DNA from: Ambrosia x helenae | Lineage: Eukaryota > Streptophyta > Magnoliopsida > Asterales > Asteraceae | Direction: 5' to 3' | NCBI GenBank assembly: GCA_030844895.1 | Contig: CM061223.1 | Location: forward strand, 14,333,994-14,397,993 | DNA: 64,000 nucleotides | Shown here: positions 56,992 to 64,000 of the stretch, piece after piece | Layout: every line of letters begins with the position of its first letter | Position numbering within the stretch: the first letter of the stretch is position 1 | Made by a program: the position numbers and the translations under genes | Notes under the pieces: model-generated | Database searches by the model: none | What the model was told of the DNA's origin: nothing | What the model saw: only the letters and a program-made list of their open reading frames with translations

Positions 56992-57604
56992 CTTCTGAAT
57001 GGAGGCCCACAACCCTAACTTGGGTTAGCAATGCATAATCTTTAAATTTTATTTGATAGTATGGTCTACAAGCAATGATCATTTTAACTTCAGCTAATGT
57101 AACCAAAGCCAAATGAACTACTTCCTATTCATTTTTGCAGAAAATGATGCCATTTTCACACCTTTGTATAATTAGATTAGATGGCAAATAGATACGTCAT
57201 TCAAGACTAGAAAATAGGGAATTCATTTGGCTTTAGTTAAATTAGCTGAAGTTAAAATGATCATTTCTTATAGACCATACCATCAAATAAAATTTAAAGA
57301 TTATGCATTGCTAACCCAAGTTAGGGTTGTTGGCCTCCATTCAGAAGAAATATATATATATATATATAGTAGATAACTTTTTTTTCTAAAAATAATAGTT
57401 TATGCATCAAATTAACTAGGAAAAACAAAATTTGATCTCAACATATTTACACACACGAGATATAACTTTTTGATTTTTTTTAACTTCGTCAACTATAAGT
57501 TTTGGTTTATGATGTTTGAACAATGTGATATTTTTTTATCTGATTTTATAGTTTGGGACAAATCGATTGGTAAATAGTTGCACCGACAAAAGTTATATTT
57601 TTCT
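56286..57604. repeat. Foldback, copy 2, with a MITE in its left arm
   Basis: Ortholog of 32413-33341. Inverted arms with (AT)n (about 56943-56990 and 57350-57369). The right (AT)n is much shorter than in copy 1. Confidence 0.82.
56416..56827. mobile_element. Long-TIR MITE, copy-2 specific, with tandem GGATGCCACGTAGG core
   Basis: Ends GGAATAATGGAAATAAATAA and its complement. Inserted in an A run (TSD likely aaaaaaaa). The core 56570-56690 repeats ggatgccacgtaggatcattttgcca. Absent from copy 1 at about 32542. Confidence 0.82.
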
Positions 57605-58079
57605 CACCTTTGTATAATTAGATTAGATGGCAAATAGATACATCATTCAAGACTAGAAAATAGGGAATTCTTATAAAATCAAGCTTAAGCATGTTATCGT
57701 AAGGTCTTCTTTGGATACCATGTGTATTTCTCAACTGAACTTAATCTCAACCCTTAGATATCGTTTTCATTGTCTAGTTTCATGTAATTTAACTATATAT
57801 CAGATCATTGACCTACCAGCTTCAGTTTTGTTTTAGAATCATTGTATAAAGACGATACATTGACTATGTGAAGTAATGAAAAAAAAATGTTTGACCAAAA
57901 AATTTCGAGTAGCTTAAAGTGTTGGCCTACACAGATCAAATAAATAGATCAAACACGAACACGAGATATTTGGGGGCCAACCCGCGACTCATTCTACTCA
58001 ATTAAACAACATGACAAGGAAAAATGGATTTTCTTTCTTTTCATCTTCAAACCTGTTAGAATTACAACATACATGAAGC
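57605..58079. other. Non-coding, shared with copy 1
   Basis: Near-identical to 33342-33835. No gene recognised. Confidence 0.45.
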
Positions 58080-59095
58080 TTGATGTTGCACATTCTATTC
58101 AGATTTCTCTAAACCTTCATCAATAGTCTTTGTTTCTGTCATGTAGCCTTAATATCCCGCTAGCAAATTCAATCTTACAACTTCTTCATCCAAATTCAAT
58201 CTTACAACTTCTTCATCCAACTGTCCCAAACTAAGAAGTTTGGTTTTCAACTTAGGAATATAGAAAACATCACAAAACGTTTTCTTTTCATCATTTTTAC
58301 TTACGACGGTTACATCCCTTTTACCTTTGATTACAATCACGGATCCATCACCAAATTTTACTTGACTTGAAACTTGTTCATTCAAGGTAAGTGAAAAAAT
58401 ATTTTGTTCTAGACATGTGTTGACTTGCATTATTGTCTAGATACCACATTCTTTCTTCCCTTCCATTCTTTACAAAAACACCATGGATAACATTTTCTTC
58501 ATCCAAATTACTTTCTTTGTTGAACAAACTGCCTTGAACAAAGATGGATCAATATCACTTACATCTTCTGTCTTTGTCAATTTTGATTCTTCTTTATCTT
58601 TACTAGGAGCTTTACATTCATTCAATAATGTCTAGTCTTATCACAGTTTGTAGCACCTCATGTTCTTCCTTTTGTCTTGCCATTTTTCAGGGTTCTTTTT
58701 CTGAACGTCACTTGTTCATCATTATCCGTTCAATATTCTATCTTGGATTCTCTATTCTTCGTTCGTTAGATCTTCCACGTCCTCAATACTTTTCAACTTT
58801 CTTTTTAGTATGGGATGAACTTTCGGTCACATTCTTGAACTTGTTTCATTCTTCATATGCATTCAGACGTCCAACCACATATTCGAATATTATTATTTCG
58901 ATTTCTGCGACTTGCTTGATCGAAGAAACAATAGGTAAATACTTATCAGACATAGGGTTCAAAGTTTTTCTCACCCTACCTCTTCTTCGAGTGTTGCTTC
59001 CAAGCACTTTTACTTTTCCTGTAGTCCACCCAACTCAACATATTCATCAATGTGTTCTTAAAGCTGTAGGATTCATTAATTTTTCGCAGGCTGTA
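58080..59095 (-). pseudogene. Copia Gag/protease fragment, copy 2
   Basis: Ortholog of 33836-34800. It carries an extra 27-bp in-frame tandem duplication (about 58191-58217) that doubles the DEEVVRLNL segment. The 158-codon plus frame at 58628-59104 is antisense to it. Confidence 0.7.
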
Positions 59096-59830
59096 AATTG
59101 GTAGTTACATGTTTGCATGATTGCAAGAAAATTGGTTAAAAGTTTCCCAACGTGTATATAAATCAGAAAAAGAGAAAGCGACGGAGGTCTCCCAAATGTA
59201 TTTTTAAACACACCAGTATGGTAGTATGTAACCTTCAAAATCTTATGAAAAAATAGATTACTATGAATAATGATATTGTATTTGTGTCATATTTAACATC
59301 ATGTACCTAAGGCTTTATTGTAGAAAGTATGCACACTAAGGATTATTTTCCAACATTAGGAGCTCAACACGACAAAATGTTGGCATTTTACTCAAACTCT
59401 ACATATCACATGGTTATTGGATTTCATCAAAGGTGGCAAAACGGATGGGTTGTACAAGTTGTGTGGGATGTCAAACTAGGTATATTTCAATGCAGGTCTG
59501 TTTGGACTGACCTAAAACATCTTTTGGTCTGTCTCATATTAATCTAACTTTTGAATAACACGATTTAGGATAGCATTAAAAATGCACCGGTAGACAGCTT
59601 TCACCGTTTAACTTGTATCCTTTTTAGCATTATTCATGTTACCTATTTGACTAGTTATAAATAAAACACAGTTCAAGTCATCCCATTCATAAGTGATTGG
59701 GTTGACCTCCCACCTTTGTGGTGAAAGCAAATCACAATTTCTATATACTAAAAGTTATAAACTTAATTAAATCATGTCAACTAATGGGACCTTATTAGTT
59801 TCCTACAAGGATAATATCCAACAAGTAATT
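59096..59830. other. Non-coding, shared with copy 1
   Basis: Near-identical to 34801-35514, with about 30 extra bases near 59615. No gene recognised. Confidence 0.45.
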
Positions 59831-59843
59831 AGTAATTAAATAC

Positions 59844-60633
59844 CTTTTTTTTAAAGATAAATTTTTTTTCACCACAACAAAAACACCCGGCCATTTGTCA
59901 TGAGAAGAGACAAAGGGACCTAAAACCAATCTATTACATCAAATTAAAACTACGCCATTCATCCCATTGAACACTAACACATTTTTGCCTATGTTTAAAC
60001 CACAAATAGCCGATAGCTTTAACGTCCTCCATATTTTGATGAGCATTACTCGAGCTTTGATGAAAAATCTTCTCGTTCCTATCTTTCCAAATCCTATAGC
60101 AAACTATCATAATCAAACCTCTGATAACTGCACCTTTACTACGTGAAACCCCCACATGATTATGAACATCCGTTAAATCCTTAATCGAGAACACGTATAA
60201 CTCGAGAATATTGCACCAAGTCAAAAAGGCATGCCAAACATTAGCGGTCAAAGTACAAGCTGTGAAAAGATGCTCAGTTGTTTCCTCCACCTCACCACAT
60301 AAAGCGCATAAGGAGTCCACCAAGATGATGTTTCTTCTTCTCAGTGCCATCTTAGTAGGAATCCGATCTAAAACGACCCGCCACATAAAAATACTGCATT
60401 TACTCTGAACCAATTTGCACCATTGAAAAGGGCTACAAGCAGCCTCCATTTCATGCTGAATTATAATACTTTTCGCTGCAGCAACAGAAAAACCTTCATT
60501 CTTCAACACGAACCAGCGCCAGGAATCAGCTCTCAAACTGAGCGTCCGAGCGAAACCTGTTCCATTAGCATACAACATTCCTGCAGCTGTTCAAATTCAT
60601 CTGCAGCAAGGAACTGCCTTTTCCAGTTCCAAC
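59844..60633 (-). mobile_element. 5'-truncated LINE with zf-RVT end, copy 2
   Basis: T run at the left; TSD agtaattaaatac/agtaattgaatac at 59831-59843 and 60634-60646. The minus frame 60578-59934 is open for 214 codons: zf-RVT (FMWRVVLDRIPTK, LCALCGEVEETTEHLFTAC) followed by the usual LINE tail (RIWKDRNEKIFHQ). Too short to encode an enzyme. Confidence 0.85.
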
Positions 60634-61008
60634 AGTAATTGAATACTTGGCATACAATTACTAATTACTAATATACATTTCATTATTTTTCTTACTTGCA
60701 AAATATTTTATCAACATTTGCAATGTTGGTCTTGTAATCATGCTTTCATCTGTAGACTTCTCAGATAGCACTCTATCATTTATTCACATGTAAATCAATA
60801 GTAACTCACCAACTTTAATTAACACAAGCTTTAAAAGTCATTATTTGTCAAAAAGATGTTACAAACAAGTTAATGTTACTTGGATTTTATAGCCTTTAGA
60901 AATATGTTTGAGTTTTTTTTTTTTTCTTAAAGTTGGCGTGTCAAACACTTTTTACTATGAAGCATTCATTATGTTTTAAAAAAAATTAGGGGAATTGGAT
61001 TTTAATAA

Positions 61009-61313
61009 GAGCTAATAGCCAAAATCGTCTCTGAGGTTTGGTCACTTTTGCCACTTCAGCCCAAAACCCAAACCTTTTACATCTGGGTCCTTCAGTTTTT
61101 TTTTGCCAAATTCGTCCCTGAAAAGGTTTGGGTTTTGCTAAATTCGTCCCTGAGGTTTGGTCACTTTTGCCACTTTAGTCCACAACTTAAACGTTGTCAG
61201 GGACGAATTTGGCAAGAAAAATAAAACTAAAGGACCCAGATGTAAAAGGTTTGGGTTTTGGACTGAAGTGGCAAAAGTGACCATACCTCAGGGACGATTT
61301 TGGCTATTAACTC
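61009..61313. mobile_element. Mutator-type MITE, copy-2 specific (305 bp)
   Basis: Inverted ends GAGCTAATAGCCAAAATCGT and GAGTTAATAGCCAAAATCGT. The 9-bp TSD ttttaataa is exact at 61000-61008 and 61314-61322. Copy 1 has the empty site gtttaataa at about 36964. It is inserted in the remnant of the MITE orthologous to 36955. Confidence 0.88.
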
Positions 61314-61686
61314 TTTTAATAATCTAAACTATTTGAAATTGGTCGTTGGCACCTCAAACTAAAAAATTGGCCATATGTCAATAAGGTAGTGGTGGAGTGG
61401 TTGTGGAAAGAGTTGATGTTCCTTGGGGAAATATTTAGCGGGGCATGGACGCCCAATTCATCAACGATTACATATGGTCTAACCAACTTCAAAACATTGG
61501 ACTATTGGAGTTCGAAATGAACCGGAATGAAGAAGATCCAGGGTATAATCCAAAATAATAATAAGATGGTTGGCTGTTATCACTCTCTGTCTGGACCTAT
61601 GGTTCCTTCACCCAAAACAGAGCTCCAATAGCTTTGTTCAAAGGACTGGACCTCCATAGTCCACACATCGTTCGACAATAATAATA

Positions 61687-61826
61687 ATGTCAGCACTGGC
61701 TACCTCTCATCACCTCATCTTCCCCAATAATCCAACGTTACGCACAAAACATAATAATCTCCCAACGTTTTCCACAACCATTCCTTCAGCTTCATCAACT
61801 TCCTCCTACCCAATTAACAACAACAG
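61687..61826 (+). CDS. SGPP: SGPP copy 2, exon 1 only in window
   Basis: The same start and splice donor as 38244-38380 (AACAG|GTTGG, phase 2), with one extra Asn codon and one Ser-to-Thr change at the N-terminus. Exons 2-5 should follow beyond 64000, as the intron is still homologous at the window end. Upstream sequence is nearly identical to that of copy 1. Whether this copy is functional cannot be told from exon 1; its intron carries a solo LTR. Confidence 0.75.
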
Positions 61827-62244
61827 GTTGGTTTTTAATACTTTAGATGCTTCATTCAGTTTCTATAAATATGTTTAACCTTATGCTTTACATTCTTTCC
61901 TTGTTGCCGTAATTAGGGTGATTTTTTTTTAAACTGAAACCAGAAAACGACCCGAATAAAACTAACCCGAACCCGATTTTGGTGTTATCCGATTAACCTG
62001 AACCGGAACAAGATGGAACCCGAAACCCAAAAGTAGTGTACGATTCTGTAATTGGGTTATTACAGTCAAGGTTGCAGAAGTTGCTAGGCGCTCTCAACTC
62101 GGCCGACTAGGAAGTTGCGAATACTCGGTCTAGGGATGGAGTACTACTTGGACATGGTGATTTACATAGAAATTTAAAAATTTAAAGATCATAATAAGCA
62201 TAAAGTTCAAACTTCAAATACTAAAAGTATCTCAAAAACAACTA

Positions 62245-62480
62245 GAGATCGAATTTGACTGATTCAGACCGAATTTGACCGATTCCATCCCGAGTTGACC
62301 GATTCAGACTTGACCGTTTCCATCCTGAGTCATACCGAGTTGACCGATTCTGACTGAATTTGACTGATTCCGAGTTTTGACGGCGGAGTAGAGAAAAATC
62401 GGTGCGCCACAACTCCAAGGAGCGCTTCTTCGCCGATTCCAAGGCCAAGTTGGCCGATTTTTACAACCCGGATTACAATG
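62245..62480. repeat. Degenerate TTGACCGATTC repeat, copy 2
   Basis: Ortholog of 39240-39485, within intron 1 of the second SGPP copy. Confidence 0.5.
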
Positions 62481-62554
62481 TTATCGGGTTAACCCGACTA
62501 ACCCGAATTTACATAATATACACATTCATAATCAACAAAAAAAGTCTAGTTTTC

Positions 62555-63499
62555 TGTAGGAATACCGTTCATAAAAATAAAAGAAATACTAATATTATTA
62601 GGAATTTCGGATTACAATACATAAATAAAAAGTAAATACAATACAAAGACAGAAATTAAAATTACAAGAAATGGAAATACAGAAAGCGAAAGGAATCTCG
62701 TGGTGACTGAGGCACGTGTAGAACACGCTTCCCTTAAAACAGATTTCGGGCCACCCAGGTGAACCCGTCTGTTTCCCAGGGTACAACAGCCTAAGCAGAT
62801 TGCACTGCCGGAGAAAACCTAGCACCTGAAATAGTACCTGAAACAAGAGTGCGGAGGGCAGCGAAGTCAGGAAAATTATCAGACAGTAGGTGGTGGTTCG
62901 TGAACATGTATTCAGAGGATTTTTCTGTGTGTCTCAACAGAGCTCACAACTCTGTATTTATCAACATGAAGGGAGGCATGCCAAGAGTCCATATTCAATA
63001 GTATTGAATTACTAGACTTAATCACAATTTAAGTCTTTGTAATTAATCACAAGACTTAATGACTCTTGACAGGTGAAGAATCTGAAAGGACGGACTAGAA
63101 CCTGAGCCATGGGCTCGAGCCACACCAATCCAAGCTTGGTTAAAAACATAAAGGCGGCTCTCAAGCGGCGATGCGAAGTGCAAAGTGCGCCATCAAAACG
63201 CCACATTACGCCCATCGCCCTCGTCCCGTGCCCGGGCGCGAGCGCGTCGGGTGCTTCGCACCCTCCTGGCTTCCACTGGGTGTGTCATGTTGTATAGGAA
63301 TACATTCCTCTACAGAATTCTACATATAAACCAACACATGATTTATATCTCCACCAATGTGGGACAAGCACAAATTCCCACAACATTAAAGTTCCACCAC
63401 ACACACTTAAAGCTTAGAACTCTCATTCATCTAGCTTTTATAATTAAATATCATTATATTAAACATTAATATAATATTTAAATTATTAAATTTCCAACA
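62555..63499 (-). mobile_element. Solo LTR (945 bp), probably Copia, in SGPP copy-2 intron 1
   Basis: On the minus strand it starts TGTTGGAAATTT and ends TATTCCTACA. The TSD ttttc is exact at 62550-62554 and 63500-63504. It contains TTGTCCCACATTGGTGGAG and a TATA-like ATATAAAT (minus). No internal coding region, so it is a solo LTR. A GC-rich hairpin (gggtgcttcgcaccc) is at about 63250. Absent from SGPP intron 1 of copy 1. Confidence 0.88.
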
Positions 63500-64000
63500 T
63501 TTTCCTCCCACACTCCCATGATGTTTTGTTTCGGTGTTTCACTCTCTTCTGAACTGCTAAAGAAGTTCGGTTTGGTTGATATGATTTGATATTTTCTTTT
63601 TAGTTTATACGATTGGTTGATACAGTTTGGTTTTGTGCTTGTTTTATTTGACGTTTTTTTGGTTGATATATGTTTTTATTGGATGAGTTAAACTGTAAAG
63701 CATGCACTGCAACTTGTACTTAGAAACATGTATACCCTGACCCGAACAAACCTGAAACCAATAAACCTGAATGTTATTTGGGTCGGGTTATAACTTATAA
63801 GTAGGATTCCGTTAACAAAAACCATGAATAACCAGACCCAAATAACCCGAACAACACCCCTACTTGTAGGAATATGATATTACTAAACGAATTTTAGCAC
63901 TGAATTTCTATATTTTAAAACATGATTCATGTAAAGGCCTAAGTGATCCACTCTACTATCGCTGTTGGTCAAAAGGTATTGCATTTAAGTCAGCGGTTAT

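Larger units (their letters stand above)
55605..64000. repeat. Segmental duplication, copy 2 (runs off the window)
   Basis: Collinear with 32030-39870, offset about 23.6-24.1 kb. Gains relative to copy 1: 55843-56157, 56416-56827, 61009-61313 and 62555-63499. Losses: the MITE at 36464, the MITE at 38798 and most of 37050-38000. Confidence 0.9.

Noticed and set aside
63109..63469. Frames of 62-94 codons near the window end
   Set aside because: They lie mostly within a solo LTR that has an exact TSD; no protein domain.

Overview
The window looks like transposon-dense nuclear DNA of a eudicot plant. A TIR-NBS-LRR gene rules out a grass-type monocot, and several repeats resemble ones I associate with Asteraceae; the species is not identified. 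Only two host loci carry convincing single-copy coding sequence: an SGPP-like HAD sugar-phosphate phosphatase (five exons, 38244-41652, 282 residues) and a TIR-NBS-LRR immune receptor (four exons, 42157-47309, 882 residues). A second SGPP exon 1 lies at 61687-61826 with the rest of that copy beyond the window, and an orphan last exon sits at 54960-55139. Most of the remainder is layered transposable elements, many of them bounded here to the base by target-site duplications (TSDs).

Layout. 1-4799: left-truncated Tat-lineage Ty3/gypsy element (minus) with an open polyprotein frame running off the window edge. 5018-10521: full-length RRM-type L1 LINE (minus) in a 16-bp TSD. 11613-20233: an old non-LTR element with a restriction-like endonuclease domain, split by a solo LTR that itself carries a second solo LTR of the same family and a hAT element. 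20430-23525: 141-bp tRNA-like tandem units, SINEs and a small Helitron. 23990-28865: very young Copia element with non-canonical TA...CA LTRs. 29005-32029: decayed Copia (minus). 32030-41652: MITEs, a foldback, TE fragments and SGPP. 42157-52641: TNL gene with two DNA transposons in intron 1 and a Reina-type chromovirus inserted three codons before its ancestral stop. 52642-55604: mostly unassigned DNA with two gene fragments. 55605-64000: a second copy of the 32030-39870 segment.

The roughly 24-kb-spaced duplication matters most for interpretation. Its two copies differ by clean insertions and act as each other's empty sites, giving independent proof of several element boundaries. SGPP and TNL appear to belong to a local tandem-duplication cluster. 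Nothing here is bacterial, and no CRISPR array, rRNA gene or convincing functional tRNA gene was seen. The most unusual items are the young but doubly disabled TA...CA Copia, the RT plus restriction-like-endonuclease element, the tRNA-like modules embedded in giant LTRs, and the chromovirus that replaced only the last residues and 3' end of the TNL gene.
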